64,000 nt of DNA, from the NCBI RefSeq assembly GCF_900101755.1, contig NZ_FNAE01000001.1, positions 806,001 to 870,000 of the forward strand, written 5' to 3'. This DNA is from Ectopseudomonas alcaliphila (GTDB taxonomy: Bacteria > Pseudomonadota > Gammaproteobacteria > Pseudomonadales > Pseudomonadaceae). A program made the position numbers and the translations under genes. The stretch's first letter is position 1. Every line of letters begins with the position of its first letter. A model generated the notes under the pieces. The model was given only the letters and a program-made list of their open reading frames with translations, made no database searches and was not told where the DNA came from. Below, piece by piece: positions 28,995 through 38,466 of the stretch.

Positions 28995-31900
28995 ATGGGC
29001 GTGTTATGGCAATCGGATCCTCAGCACCGCGAACTGGCGTCGAACGTCCTGCCGGAGGTCGACGACAAGCCGGCCCAGCGGCCACGTCGCTGGCGCCTGG
29101 TGCTTTACCTGCTCCTGGCATCGGCGTTGGCTGCTGCAGCCGCTCTACTGTTTTTCGAGCTGCGCAGCGCACACTTCCAGGCCCGTGAGTTGAGCCGCTA
29201 TGCCGCCACCCTCACCTACCGTGTCGAGCCGGGGCCCAGCCCGGATATTCTCTACCCTGCTGACGGCCCCTTCGACAAACGTCAGGGCTATGCCTACCTG
29301 CCACTGATGCTGGAGCGCCTGCAGCAACGCGACTTCCTGATCAGCGAGCAGGCGCGCTTCTCTCCGGCGCTGATGGACTACAGCCGTCGCGGCCTGTTCC
29401 CGCCCTTCGCCGAGAAAAGCCAGACCGGGCTCAGCATCAGCGATTGCCGCGGCACGCCCTTCTATGAGTTCCGCTATCCGCAACAGGGATACGCCGATTT
29501 CGCCAGTATTCCGCCGCTGGTAGTCAGCAGCCTGCTGTTCATCGAGAACCGTCATCTGCTGGATAGCGATCAGCCACTGGCCAATCCGGCGGTGGACTGG
29601 CCACGGTTCGCCATGGCCGCGCTGTCGCAGATCGGCAAGGTGCTCGATGTGCAGGATCAGTCCGCTGGCGGCAGCACCCTGGCGACCCAGCTGGAGAAAT
29701 ACCGTCACTCTCCCGATGGCCTGACGCTGTCGGCGAAAGAAAAACTGCGGCAGATGATCTCCGCCAGCGTACGCGCCTACCAGCAGGGACCGCAGACCCT
29801 CGAAGCGCGCCAGACCATCGTGCGCGATTACCTCAACAGCGTACCGCTGTCAGCCGCCCCGGGGCATGGCGAAGTTCATGGCCTGGCCGACGGCCTACGC
29901 ATCTGGTACGGCGCGGATTTCGAGCGCAGCAATGCGCTGCTTGACCCAGAGCGCACGCCCGACGCCAGCATGGCTGAACGTGGCCTGGCCCTGCGCCAGA
30001 TGCTTTCGCTGATGATCGCCCAACGCCGTCCCTCCTACTATCTGGCGCAGGGGCGCAAGGAGATGGAAGCGCTGACGGAGAGCCATATCCGTCTGCTGGC
30101 TGCAGGAGGGCTGATCGACGCCGAGCTGCGTGACGCGGCGCTGACGCAGAAGCTGCAATACCGCGACTGGCAACAGGAACCCAATCTACGACCGGTGGAA
30201 AGCGACAAGGGCATCAGCGTGGCCCGCTCACGCCTGTCCAACCTGCTGGGCATGCCCCTTTACGATCTGGACCGCCTCGACCTGGAAGCACGCAGCACCC
30301 TGCAACGCGACCTGCAGCAGGAGACCAGCACCTACCTGCAACGTCTGGCCGATCCTGAGTTCGCCGGCAAGATCGGCCTGTTCGGTGAGCGCCTGCTATC
30401 GCCAGAGAAAACCGCCGAGGTGCGCTACAGCTTCACCCTGTTCGAACGCACGGCCACCGGCAGTCGGGTACGCGTGCAGACCGACAGCACCGACCAGCCC
30501 TTCGACATCAACGAAGGCAGCAAGCTGGAACTGGGCTCCACCGCCAAACTACGGGTGCTGGCGACCTACCTGGAGGTCATCGCCGAGCTGCATCAGCGCC
30601 ACGCCGACAAGAACCCGGCCGAGCTGCGCAACGTCGAGATCGCCGCGCAGGACTACCTGAGCCGCTGGGCAGTCACCTATTTGCAGGCCAATCCCGGTGT
30701 CGACCTGGCCAGCATGCTGGAAGCCGCGCTGGAACGACGCTATTCGGCCAGCCCCCACGAACGCTTCTTCACCGGTGGCGGCCTGCACACCTTCGGCAAC
30801 TTCCGCCGCGAGGACAACGGCCGCAACCCGACCCTGCGTGAATCGCTGCGCGAGTCGATCAATCTGCCGTTCGTCCGCCTGATGCGCGACCTGGTGCGCT
30901 ATAGCACCTACCAGAACAGCGCCGAACTGCTCAAGGACGACAAGGACCCGCGCCGTCAGGAATACCTGCAACGTTTCGCTGACCAGGAGGGGCGCACCTT
31001 CCTGTTGCGCTTCTGGCGCAAATACCAGGGCCAACCGCCGCAACAGCGCCTGGAGACGTTCATCAGCGGCCTGCGCCAGACCCCGGTGCGCCTGGGCGCC
31101 GTGCACCGTTACCTGCTGCCGCAGGCCGACGAAGAAACCTTCGCGGCCTTTCTGCGCGCGCAACTGCCACAGGAAAAACTCACCGACCAACGCATCGCGC
31201 GCCTGTACAAGGACTACGGCCCTGGTGCCTACAGCCTGCCGGATCAGGGCTATATCGCCCGCGTGCATCCGCTGGAACTGTGGCTGCTGGGTTACCTGAT
31301 CGACAACCCGCAGGCCAACTTCAGCGACGCCGTGGCCGCCAGCATCGACGAGCGCCAGGAAGTCTACGGCTGGTTGTTCCGCAGCCGGCACAAGAGTGCC
31401 CGCGACAGTCGCATCCGCATCATGTTGGAGGTCGAAGCCTTCTCCGACATCCATCGCCGCTGGAAGAACCTCGGCTATCCCTTCCAGCACCTGGTGCCCT
31501 CCCTGGCCACCGCCTTGGGCAGCTCAGGCGATCGGCCGGCGGCGCTGGCCGAACTGATGGGCATCATCCAGAACGACGGCATTCGCCAACCCGTGCTGCG
31601 CATCGACGAACTGCACTTTGCCGCCGGCACCCCCTACGAGACGCGAGTCGAGCGCAACACCCACGGTGCCAAGCGGGTAATGCCCTCGGAAGTGGCGGCC
31701 GCACTGCGCAATGCACTTTCCCAGGTAGTAGAAGGCGGTACTGCGCGACGGCTGCAGGGTACCTTCCAATTGCAGGACGGCCGTAATCTGACCCTGGGCG
31801 GCAAGACCGGCACCGGCGACAATCGTATTGAAAGTGTCGGCGCCGGCGGACGGGTGATCAGTTCACGGGCGATGAACCGCACGGCCACCTTCGTGTTCTT

Positions 31901-32093
31901 CCTCGGCCCGCGTCACTACGGCACCCTGACCGCCTTCGTGCCGGGACGCGAGGCGGAGCGTTTCACCTTCACCTCGGCCCTGCCGGTACAGGTGCTCAAA
32001 GGCATGGCACCGATACTCGCCCCCTATCTGGAACCTGGTAGCGCCACCCTTTGCCAAGCGCCGCAGAGCACACCGCAAATCAGTTGGCGGTAA
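28995..32093 (+). CDS. Divergent class A penicillin-binding protein (GT51 transglycosylase plus transpeptidase-like)
   Basis: A protein of 1032 residues. One N-terminal membrane helix ('RLVLYLLLASALAAAAALLFF') anchors a large periplasmic part. The GT51-like region has 'LLFIENRHLLDSD' (usually EDRRFYxH), 'GGSTLATQLEKY' (usually GGSTITQQ) and 'TIVRDYLNSVPL'. The transpeptidase-like region carries all three serine-acyltransferase motifs: 'GSTAK', 'SIN' and 'GGKTGTGD'. The GT51 motifs are clearly degenerate while the acyltransferase ones look intact. It should act on peptidoglycan in the periplasm. It is longer than PBP1A or PBP1B (about 770-850). The stand-alone unit is followed by the alpha/beta hydrolase about 95 bp later. 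Confidence 0.82.
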   Translation: MGVLWQSDPQHRELASNVLPEVDDKPAQRPRRWRLVLYLLLASALAAAAALLFFELRSAHFQARELSRYAATLTYRVEPGPSPDILYPADGPFDKRQGYAYLPLMLERLQQRDFLISEQARFSPALMDYSRRGLFPPFAEKSQTGLSISDCRGTPFYEFRYPQQGYADFASIPPLVVSSLLFIENRHLLDSDQPLANPAVDWPRFAMAALSQIGKVLDVQDQSAGGSTLATQLEKYRHSPDGLTLSAKEKLRQMISASVRAYQQGPQTLEARQTIVRDYLNSVPLSAAPGHGEVHGLADGLRIWYGADFERSNALLDPERTPDASMAERGLALRQMLSLMIAQRRPSYYLAQGRKEMEALTESHIRLLAAGGLIDAELRDAALTQKLQYRDWQQEPNLRPVESDKGISVARSRLSNLLGMPLYDLDRLDLEARSTLQRDLQQETSTYLQRLADPEFAGKIGLFGERLLSPEKTAEVRYSFTLFERTATGSRVRVQTDSTDQPFDINEGSKLELGSTAKLRVLATYLEVIAELHQRHADKNPAELRNVEIAAQDYLSRWAVTYLQANPGVDLASMLEAALERRYSASPHERFFTGGGLHTFGNFRREDNGRNPTLRESLRESINLPFVRLMRDLVRYSTYQNSAELLKDDKDPRRQEYLQRFADQEGRTFLLRFWRKYQGQPPQQRLETFISGLRQTPVRLGAVHRYLLPQADEETFAAFLRAQLPQEKLTDQRIARLYKDYGPGAYSLPDQGYIARVHPLELWLLGYLIDNPQANFSDAVAASIDERQEVYGWLFRSRHKSARDSRIRIMLEVEAFSDIHRRWKNLGYPFQHLVPSLATALGSSGDRPAALAELMGIIQNDGIRQPVLRIDELHFAAGTPYETRVERNTHGAKRVMPSEVAAALRNALSQVVEGGTARRLQGTFQLQDGRNLTLGGKTGTGDNRIESVGAGGRVISSRAMNRTATFVFFLGPRHYGTLTAFVPGREAERFTFTSALPVQVLKGMAPILAPYLEPGSATLCQAPQSTPQISWR

Positions 32094-32187
32094 CACGCGG
32101 TAACCAGCGCGGTGCCGACGGGATGAAACCGCAAGGCGAACGCACAGTCCATGGCTGCATCGTCCGTTTAGCTTATGAGCCTCACCC

Positions 32188-33072
32188 ATGCCCGCATCCT
32201 GGATAACCCTGCTGCGTCGTCGCCGCCTGACGCTGATCGTGATGGCCAGCCTGCTGGTGCTACTGCCCATCGGCTGCGCCAAACTGGAACAGACCGAGCG
32301 CGAGCTGGTGTTTCGCATAGAACCGGGAACCGCGCGCTGGTTCGCAGGCTTGCCTGCGGGCCTCGAGGACGTGCAACTGCAGTCCCCCGAGTTGGCGGCC
32401 GACGAGAGCCTGCACGCCTGGTGGTGGCCGTCCTCGCGCCAGGACGCACCGACGCTGCTTTACCTGCATGGCTCGCGCTGGAACCTCACCGGCCAGCTGT
32501 TTCGCATCGAACAGCTGCATGCCATGGGCTTTTCCGTGCTCGCCGTCGACTATCGCGGGTTCGGCCAGAGCCGCGGCGCACTGCCTTCCGAGCGCAGCGT
32601 ATACCAGGACGCGCAGATCGCCTGGCAGCATCTGGCCAGGCTGCAGCCGGACCCGGCCAAGCGCTTCATCTACGGACACTCGCTCGGCGGCGCGGTCGCC
32701 GTCAATCTGGCCCGCGAGCTGGCCAGCGAACAGGACGAAGCGCAGGCCGCCGGCCTGATCGTCGAATCCAGCTTCACCAACCTGGGCGACATCGCCGCCG
32801 CGGTAACCAACACCTCACTCCCCGTGCGCTGGCTGCTGTCGCAGGAGTTCGACTCGCTGAGCAAGATCGGCGAGGTAGGTATCCCGGTGCTGATCGCCCA
32901 CGGGCGCGACGACCGCTACGTGCCTTCACGCTTCAGTGAAGCGCTGTTCGCCGCCGCCAACGAACCCAAACAATTGCTGCTGATCGACGGCGCCAACCAC
33001 AACAACGGCTTGCGCATGGCTGGCAACAGCTATCGCCAGGCCCTGCAGGCGCTCGACCTGGCCTTGAACTGA
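32188..33072 (+). CDS. Alpha/beta hydrolase, predicted lipoprotein
   Basis: A protein of 294 residues. The N-terminus ends in 'VLLPIGCAK', a lipobox-like sequence. The hydrolase core has the nucleophile elbow 'IYGHSLGGAVAV', an acid in 'VLIAHGRDDRYVP' and the histidine in 'IDGANHNNG'; 'LLYLHGSRWN' forms the oxyanion loop. It resembles serine esterases of the BAAT/DUF-type. It probably acts in the periplasm on an unknown ester. Confidence 0.85.
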   Translation: MPASWITLLRRRRLTLIVMASLLVLLPIGCAKLEQTERELVFRIEPGTARWFAGLPAGLEDVQLQSPELAADESLHAWWWPSSRQDAPTLLYLHGSRWNLTGQLFRIEQLHAMGFSVLAVDYRGFGQSRGALPSERSVYQDAQIAWQHLARLQPDPAKRFIYGHSLGGAVAVNLARELASEQDEAQAAGLIVESSFTNLGDIAAAVTNTSLPVRWLLSQEFDSLSKIGEVGIPVLIAHGRDDRYVPSRFSEALFAAANEPKQLLLIDGANHNNGLRMAGNSYRQALQALDLALN

Positions 33073-33113
33073 GCGGTCAGTGGGTTCCTGAGGATGCAAG
33101 CAAGATAGCGGCA

Positions 33114-33137
33114 TAGCCCAGGATTGCATCCGGGCTA
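33114..33137. terminator. Palindrome between alpha/beta hydrolase and VF530 genes
   Basis: TAGCCC-GGAT paired with ATCC-GGGCTA, a common Pseudomonas intergenic palindrome (GTAGCCCGGATGCAATCC type). It lies between convergent genes and may serve as a transcript end. Confidence 0.5.
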
Positions 33138-33145
33138 CGCACCTT

Positions 33146-33364
33146 CTACTTCTGCTGGCGCAGTTGCTGCAGATAGAGCTGCTCCACCTTGGCCCGCGCC
33201 CAGGGGGTCTTGCGCAGGAAGGTCAGGCTCGACTTGATGCTCGGCTCATGCTTGAAACAGCGCACGTCGACATGCTGTGCCAGCCCATCCCAGCCGAGAC
33301 GCTCGACCAGAGCGGTGAGAATGGCTTGCAGGGTGACGCCGTGGAGCGGGTCTTTCGCAGTCAT
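33146..33364 (-). CDS. VF530 family DNA-binding protein (DUF2132)
   Basis: A protein of 72 residues from ATG 33364; an in-frame TTG six bases upstream is the alternative. The sequence has the family signature '[21 protein letters not shown]' split with '[22 protein letters not shown]' and 'KVEQLYL'. VF530 proteins form small dimeric domains annotated as DNA-binding; the role is not established. Confidence 0.92.
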   Translation of the reverse strand: MTAKDPLHGVTLQAILTALVERLGWDGLAQHVDVRCFKHEPSIKSSLTFLRKTPWARAKVEQLYLQQLRQQK

Positions 33365-33475
33365 GGACAACCTGTACTGAGTGCCGAGGCAGGGAGCGCC
33401 ACCTTAGCCAATGACAACAGCGGGCGAAAGCCCGGCGTCCATCGGATCGGTGCCCCCTCATAGGCGTTATAAAGC

Positions 33476-33506
33476 AAAACGGCCCCCACCCTGCGGTGGA
33501 GGCCGT
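33476..33506 (-). terminator. Terminator after putP
   Basis: A GC-rich imperfect stem (ACGGCC-TCCACC with GGTGG-GGCCGT) lies about 45 bases after the putP stop. It is followed on the minus strand by TTTTGCTTTA. Confidence 0.75.
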
Positions 33507-33551
33507 TGCAGCACTGGCTACGGAACATCGCCCGCAGCCAGGATCAAGCGT

Positions 33552-35042
33552 TTACGCCAGTTTGCGCTCGACGTCGTCGAACTGCGCCTGGACGGCCGCT
33601 TCCGGCTCTTCGGTGATAAGGCTGACCACGACGATGGCGAGAGTGGCGAGGATGAAGCCCGGGATAATCTCGTACAGGCCGAAGATGCCGCCCATGGAGG
33701 ACAGCTGCTTCCACACCACCACGGTGATGCCGCCCAGCAGGATGCCGGCCAACGCACCGTTACGGTTCATCCGCTTCCAGTACAGCGAAAGGATGATGGC
33801 CGGGCCGAAAGCAGCACCGAAGCCAGCCCAGGCGTAGGACACCAGGCCCAGTACGGTGGTGTCCGGATTCAGCGCCAGGACCAGAGCGACGATGGCGATC
33901 ACCACTACCGCGCCACGGCCGATCCATACCAGCTCGGCACCACCGGCGTCCTTCTTCAGGATCGCCTTGTAGAAGTCTTCGGCCAGAGCCGAGGAGCTCA
34001 CCAGCAGTTGCGAATCGGCGGTGGACATGATCGCGGCCAGTACTGCGGCCATCAGGATACCGGCGACTACCGGGTGGAACAGGCTGTTGACCAGCACCAT
34101 GAACACGGTCTCGGCATCGGCCAGATCGCTCTCCAGATAACCGACGGCAACCCAGCCGATGGCCAGTGCAGCGAAAAGGGTAACGGCGGTCCAACCCACG
34201 GCGATACGGCGAGCGGTAGGCATGTCCTTGTCGTCGGAAATGGCCTTGAAGCGCGCCAGGATGTGCGGCTGGCCAAAGTAGCCCAGCCCCCAGCCAAGCA
34301 GCGAAAGAATGGCGATGATGCCCAGCGGCTGGCCTTTTGCGTCATTGAAGAACGTCAGCAGCTCGGGGTTCTTGGCCACGATGGCAGCATGCGCAGCATC
34401 GACGCCGCCCACGGCGTTGAGGGCGAACACCGGTACCAGTACCAGCGCGGCAGCCATCAGCAGGCCCTGCACCACATCGGTCCAGGCCACGGCGAGGAAG
34501 CCACCGAACAGGGTGTAGGAAACGACAGCCAGGGTGCCAACGACCACGGCAATTCTGTAGTCGAAGCCGAATACGGTTTCGAACAGCTTGCCGGCTGCGA
34601 CCAGACCGGAGCTGGCATAGAAGAGGAAGAACAGCAGAATGAAGATTGCCGAGATCACCCGCAACGCATGGGACTTGTCGTTGAAGCGGTGCTCGAAGTA
34701 GGACGGCATGGTCACCGAGTCGCTGGCTACATGGGAGTAGACACGCAGGCGACGGGCAACGAACAGCCAGTTCAGCCAGGTACCGGCCAGCAGGCCGATG
34801 GCGATCCAGGATGCCTCGAAACCCGCTACCAGGGCATAGCCCGGCAGGCCCAGCAGCAGCCAGCCGCTCATGTCGGAAGCACCGGCGGACAGCGCGGCGG
34901 TGGTCGGGCCGATGGAACGGCCACCAAGGATGTAGTCGGACAGGCTGCTGGTACGGCGATAGGCAACGAGGCCCAGCCACAACATCAACACCAGGTAGAC
35001 CACGAAGGTCACCCCTACAACAAGAACGTTCTGCTCGCTCAT
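33552..35042 (-). CDS. putP: Sodium/proline symporter PutP
   Basis: A protein of 496 residues from ATG 35042 ('MSEQNVLVVGVTFVVYLVLM'), the usual length for PutP. The frame extends upstream without similarity. It has about 13 membrane helices of the SSS family. The signature 'YILGGRSIGPTTAALSAGASDMSGWLLLGLPG' is split across TM2, and 'STADSQLLVSSSALAEDFY' lies near TM8. It couples proline uptake to the sodium gradient. No putA or putR is next to it in this window. The upstream 464 bp contain no gene. Confidence 0.93.
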   Translation of the reverse strand: MSEQNVLVVGVTFVVYLVLMLWLGLVAYRRTSSLSDYILGGRSIGPTTAALSAGASDMSGWLLLGLPGYALVAGFEASWIAIGLLAGTWLNWLFVARRLRVYSHVASDSVTMPSYFEHRFNDKSHALRVISAIFILLFFLFYASSGLVAAGKLFETVFGFDYRIAVVVGTLAVVSYTLFGGFLAVAWTDVVQGLLMAAALVLVPVFALNAVGGVDAAHAAIVAKNPELLTFFNDAKGQPLGIIAILSLLGWGLGYFGQPHILARFKAISDDKDMPTARRIAVGWTAVTLFAALAIGWVAVGYLESDLADAETVFMVLVNSLFHPVVAGILMAAVLAAIMSTADSQLLVSSSALAEDFYKAILKKDAGGAELVWIGRGAVVVIAIVALVLALNPDTTVLGLVSYAWAGFGAAFGPAIILSLYWKRMNRNGALAGILLGGITVVVWKQLSSMGGIFGLYEIIPGFILATLAIVVVSLITEEPEAAVQAQFDDVERKLA

Positions 35043-35506
35043 TTTGTTGTTCTCTTTCTTGTCACGGCCGTGGCCGTGGTTATGGTTCAAGCGACTGCAG
35101 GTGCAACCGCTGCCGGGTCTGACGCCCGCCAGGCGGGCCAAGTCAGATAAGGGCAATGCCTGTTGGGCACAACCCCGGGAATACACGTGCCGCCCTAGCG
35201 ACGCCCCTCCCTCTTGCAACCGCCATTTCGACATACGCCGCGCTGGACGACTGCCTCGTGCCCTGTAGAACTCCTAGTATCGGTCTAGCTCAGCAATCCT
35301 GGTCTGACCAATTTTGCTGCACGCAAGAGGAGCGAGGGGCGGAATGTAGAGGGTCCGACGCAAGGGCTTCTTGCAAAAACCTCTGGAGTTTTTGCAGAAA
35401 TCTCCAGGCCGGGGAACTTCTGGCGAACGAGCGTTCGGTACCAGGTCTGCCCACACAGGGCTTGCGGGCGCCTAGGGCGGGACATTGCGGCCTGGGGATG
35501 GCGAGC
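35043..35506. other. 464-bp non-coding stretch between putP and the FemAB-like gene
   Basis: No open frame here has convincing codon use or homology. It contains the putP leader at the left. It also holds a nine-base inverted repeat TGCAAAAAC / GTTTTTGCA at 35372-35396, listed separately. The rest shows nothing I can name. Confidence 0.5.
35372..35396. repeat. Inverted repeat TGCAAAAAC-N7-GTTTTTGCA
   Basis: Two perfect nine-base arms flank the seven-base spacer CTCTGGA, and TTC/GAA extends the symmetry with one bulged base. It lies about 330 bp upstream of putP and 110 bp past the FemAB-like gene's end. It could be an operator for a dimeric regulator or a weak hairpin terminator for the FemAB-like gene. 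Confidence 0.5.
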
Positions 35507-36631
35507 CTACGCCTGCCGGTACGGCAGGTAGCTGCGCGCCTCTTCGGCATAGGCCAGTACGCCAGGGCGTTCCTGTTCGAGGAAGTCGGCAACCGCAGCA
35601 TACAGGCCCGGGTGGCAGAGATAATGCCACGAGCGGGTGAGAACCGGCTCGAAACCGCGGATCAGTTTGTGCTCGCCCTGCGCCCCGGCATCGAAGCGTT
35701 GCAGACCTTCGGCGATGACCAACTCCATGCCCTGATAGAAGCAGGTTTCGAAATGCAGCCGGTCGAACTCGGCCAGGCAGCCCCAGTAGCGCCCATAGTA
35801 GGTATCGCCATCGACCAGGCTGAAGGCCATGGCCAGCGGACGACCGTGCTGCCGGGCGAACACCACACGAATCATCTCGGGCATGCGTTCGGCCAACAGG
35901 CTGAAGAAATCCCGCGTCAGATACGGCGCCTGACCGCGCACATGGTAGGTATTGGCGTAACAGTGGTAGACGAAGTCCCAGTCAGTTTCGCTCAGCTCAT
36001 GGCCCAGACGCCTGTCGAACTCGATGCCCTGCCCCGCCACCTGCTCACGCTCCTTGCGCATCTGCTTGCGTTTGCGCGAACTGAGCGCATCGAAAAAATC
36101 CTGAAAATCCCGGTAACCCCGATTGTGCCAATGGAACTGGCAACCAAGGCGCTCCAGCCAACCCGGTCGTTGCACCACGACGGCATCGCAGGCCGGGCTG
36201 GTGAAGTTGATATGCAGGCTCGACAACTCTTCCGCGTCCAGCCCGGCTGTCAGCGCGTCGAGCAACTGCCCGGCCGCATGGGCATCGCCCAGCAAGCGCG
36301 CCCCGGTTACCGGAGAGAACGGTACGGCGCCCAGCAACTTGGGGTAGTAGCCGATACCGGCACGGCGACAGGCGTCAGCCCAGCCGTGATCAAACACGTA
36401 CTCACCGTAGGAGTGCTGCTTCAGATAAGCCGGCAGCACGGCCTGCACCGTCCCGTGCTCATCGCACCAGAGCCGGTGCGAGGGCTGCCAGCCACTGCGG
36501 CCACCAACGCTGCCGCTGTCCTCCAGCGCACTGAGAAAGGCATGACGCAAGAACGGTTGTGGCTTTGGCAACAGGGCATCCCAGCTCGCGGCCGGTAATT
36601 GGGATAGCAGGGGTAAGGTGTGCAGAGACAT
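35507..36631 (-). CDS. FemAB-like GNAT family N-acetyltransferase (peptidogalycan biosynthesis family, DUF482)
   Basis: A protein of 374 residues with the family features 'FLRHAFLSALEDSGSVGGRSGW', 'VFDHGWADACRRAGIGYYPKLL', 'PFSPVTGARLL' and 'HWHNRGYRDFQDFFDALSSRKRKQMRKER' (split). It ends in 'CFYQGMELVIAEGLQRFDAGAQGEHK'. Proteins of this group are annotated as acyltransferases related to peptidoglycan-bridge enzymes; the true substrate is unknown. It is a stand-alone gene. Confidence 0.85.
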   Translation of the reverse strand: MSLHTLPLLSQLPAASWDALLPKPQPFLRHAFLSALEDSGSVGGRSGWQPSHRLWCDEHGTVQAVLPAYLKQHSYGEYVFDHGWADACRRAGIGYYPKLLGAVPFSPVTGARLLGDAHAAGQLLDALTAGLDAEELSSLHINFTSPACDAVVVQRPGWLERLGCQFHWHNRGYRDFQDFFDALSSRKRKQMRKEREQVAGQGIEFDRRLGHELSETDWDFVYHCYANTYHVRGQAPYLTRDFFSLLAERMPEMIRVVFARQHGRPLAMAFSLVDGDTYYGRYWGCLAEFDRLHFETCFYQGMELVIAEGLQRFDAGAQGEHKLIRGFEPVLTRSWHYLCHPGLYAAVADFLEQERPGVLAYAEEARSYLPYRQA

Positions 36632-36660
36632 GAGGCCAGTCTGGCGAAAACGACGGACGA

Positions 36661-36686
36661 AAAAAAGCCCCGCCAGTGGCGGGGCT
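36661..36686 (-). terminator. Terminator after the OprP-type porin gene
   Basis: A perfect nine-base stem AGCCCCGCC / GGCGGGGCT with a three-base loop. It is followed on the minus strand by a run of six or more T, a strong intrinsic terminator. Confidence 0.9.
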
Positions 36687-36712
36687 CAATCAGGAGCAGA
36701 ATCAGTGGTGCA

Positions 36713-37966
36713 TTAGAACGCGTACTGCAGGCGCAGGCTTACGGCATCACCATCGTCGTCGTTAGCAGTGTTGACCACGTTGTCGGCAGAAGCCTTCAGG
36801 TAGTTGGCCGAAACCTTGATTGCTTCATTGGCGTACCAGTTCACACCAACGGTGTGGATCTTGGCTTTGGTATCGATGACGCTCGACTCTTCGGCCTTGA
36901 TGTTGTCGTAACGGTAGAACACTTCCCAAGCGCCAAATTGCTTGTCATTCGGCTTGATGCTGTCGAACTTGCCACCGTCGAGCTTGTAGCCGCGCGCCTC
37001 GCCGGTAAGGGTGTAGGCGAGTTGGACGTTGTAGCCGGTGGCTTCGCGGTCATCACGCGCAGAGCCAGACTTAGCGTCGATGTCACGACGCAGATATTCG
37101 CTCTGAATGGAGAACGGACCAGCTGCGAAAGCCGCTTCCAGGCCCCAGGCGCTATCACCGTCGAACTGACCAGCGACGGCCGGAGCGAAGTCAGGGCGGT
37201 TGCCGTTTACGCCGTCTTCAGTCGTACCACGTACGTTGAGGCGCGAACGGATGCGGCCATCGAAGTCTTCAGTATTGCGCTTGGCATAGTTGACGCCGAA
37301 GTGCAGGACGTTACCGGCTTCAGCCATGGGAGCAAACACACCACGCAGGTTGTAGGTGTTGTTGTTCTTGCCGTTTACGTCTTCATTACCCTTGGCACGG
37401 TTGAAGCCAGCCGAGCCGTAGAACATGTCGCCAGCGACGCCGCTGACCTGAACGCCCATACCATCCTGCTTGTCGTTCACCCAGTCGGCCAGGTCATAGA
37501 CTGCAGAACGCTCGATGGCGGTAATCCACTTGGAGCTGGTGGCTTTTTCGAGGCCGAAGTCAGGATCGAAGCGGCCGATTTTCACGTTGACCGGCTTGAA
37601 ACCGGTGTAGGTGATGGAGGCCTCGTCCCACTTGCTGCTGCCGCTCTCACCGAAGTCGACGTTGAAGGCGTATTTCCAGTCAGTGTAAGCAACACCGGAA
37701 ATTTCCAGAATGGCGCGACGGAAGTAGGCTTCGTTGGCGGTTTTGCCGTTACGGGTATAGATGCCATCGAACTGATCGAAGTCAGCCTGCAGACGACCAC
37801 CGATCTTGAAACCGAACTGTTTGTCGGTGGTGGAAGCTTCAAAACCGCCTTTGGTCTTGATCACGATATCGGCGCCGTCAGTGGTGACGGTACCGGCGAA
37901 AGCCTGGGCGGAAACGGCCAGGGCCAGGGCGCTGGCTACGAAACCGGCGAAGTGCTTACGGATCAT
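36713..37966 (-). CDS. oprP: OprO/OprP family phosphate-selective porin
   Basis: A protein of 417 residues from ATG 37966 ('[25 protein letters not shown]' spans the signal peptide). The mature start '[18 protein letters not shown]' and '[20 protein letters not shown]' closely recall OprP/OprO of P. aeruginosa, as do '[26 protein letters not shown]' and the closing '[17 protein letters not shown]...LRLQYAF'. These trimeric 16-strand barrels pass phosphate or pyrophosphate and are made under phosphate limitation. I cannot tell OprP from OprO. A weak Pho half-site lies upstream. Confidence 0.88.
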   Translation of the reverse strand: MIRKHFAGFVASALALAVSAQAFAGTVTTDGADIVIKTKGGFEASTTDKQFGFKIGGRLQADFDQFDGIYTRNGKTANEAYFRRAILEISGVAYTDWKYAFNVDFGESGSSKWDEASITYTGFKPVNVKIGRFDPDFGLEKATSSKWITAIERSAVYDLADWVNDKQDGMGVQVSGVAGDMFYGSAGFNRAKGNEDVNGKNNNTYNLRGVFAPMAEAGNVLHFGVNYAKRNTEDFDGRIRSRLNVRGTTEDGVNGNRPDFAPAVAGQFDGDSAWGLEAAFAAGPFSIQSEYLRRDIDAKSGSARDDREATGYNVQLAYTLTGEARGYKLDGGKFDSIKPNDKQFGAWEVFYRYDNIKAEESSVIDTKAKIHTVGVNWYANEAIKVSANYLKASADNVVNTANDDDGDAVSLRLQYAF

Positions 37967-38072
37967 CGAGAAATTCCCCTGTTGGACTTTTAGTGTTGAA
38001 AACACCCGAGCCACTGGCTCGTTCGTGCTGGGGGAATCTTGGCGAGGGGTTATTTCAGCTCAGTTGCCGATA

Positions 38073-38091
38073 TATAAAGATTTGATGACAG
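38073..38091 (-). promoter_or_regulatory. Possible PhoB half-box upstream of the OprP-type porin
   Basis: On the minus strand CTGTCAT (38085-38091) matches the first half of a Pho box exactly. The second unit, 11 bases later, reads only about half right (TCTTTAT). It lies about 120 bp upstream of the porin ATG, a suitable distance. Low confidence because only one arm fits. Confidence 0.25.
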
Positions 38092-38124
38092 CGGAACTTT
38101 TTACTTCTACTGCTTATAAGCAAG

Positions 38125-38457
38125 TCAAGAGGGATGAAGCCGCGGTCCGAGTAGGATGATCAAAGCACCCGCCAGACACAACGCAGCGCCCAACCAGTCG
38201 CTGAGCATGGGACGGGTCTTTTCGATCAGCGCCAGCCACAGCAGCGAAGCGACGATATACACACCGCCATAGGCGGCATAGGCGCGACCGGCGAAAGAGG
38301 CTTCTACGCGGGTCAGAATCAAGGCAAACAACGCCAGGCTGAGCAGCCCCGGAGCGATCCACCAGGCACTGCGATCGAGCCGCAACCACATCCAGAAGGC
38401 ATAGCAACCGGCGATCTCGAACAGGGCCGCCAGAAGAAACCATAGGTAGTTGATCAT
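38125..38457 (-). CDS. YnfA family membrane protein (UPF0060)
   Basis: A protein of 110 residues with four membrane helices: '[19 protein letters not shown]', '[17 protein letters not shown]', '[20 protein letters not shown]' and '[16 protein letters not shown]'. The FEIAGCY and AYGGVYI motifs are family marks. YnfA proteins belong to the small multidrug resistance fold; transport here is not demonstrated. The stop and start are separated by nine bases from the unknown gene upstream, so both may share a transcript. Confidence 0.92.
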   Translation of the reverse strand: MINYLWFLLAALFEIAGCYAFWMWLRLDRSAWWIAPGLLSLALFALILTRVEASFAGRAYAAYGGVYIVASLLWLALIEKTRPMLSDWLGAALCLAGALIILLGPRLHPS

Positions 38458-38466
38458 TCTCGGCCC

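Noticed and set aside
33411..35150. A 579-residue frame antisense to putP
   Set aside because: Gln/Gly/His-rich translation typical of an antisense shadow; putP on the other strand is clear.
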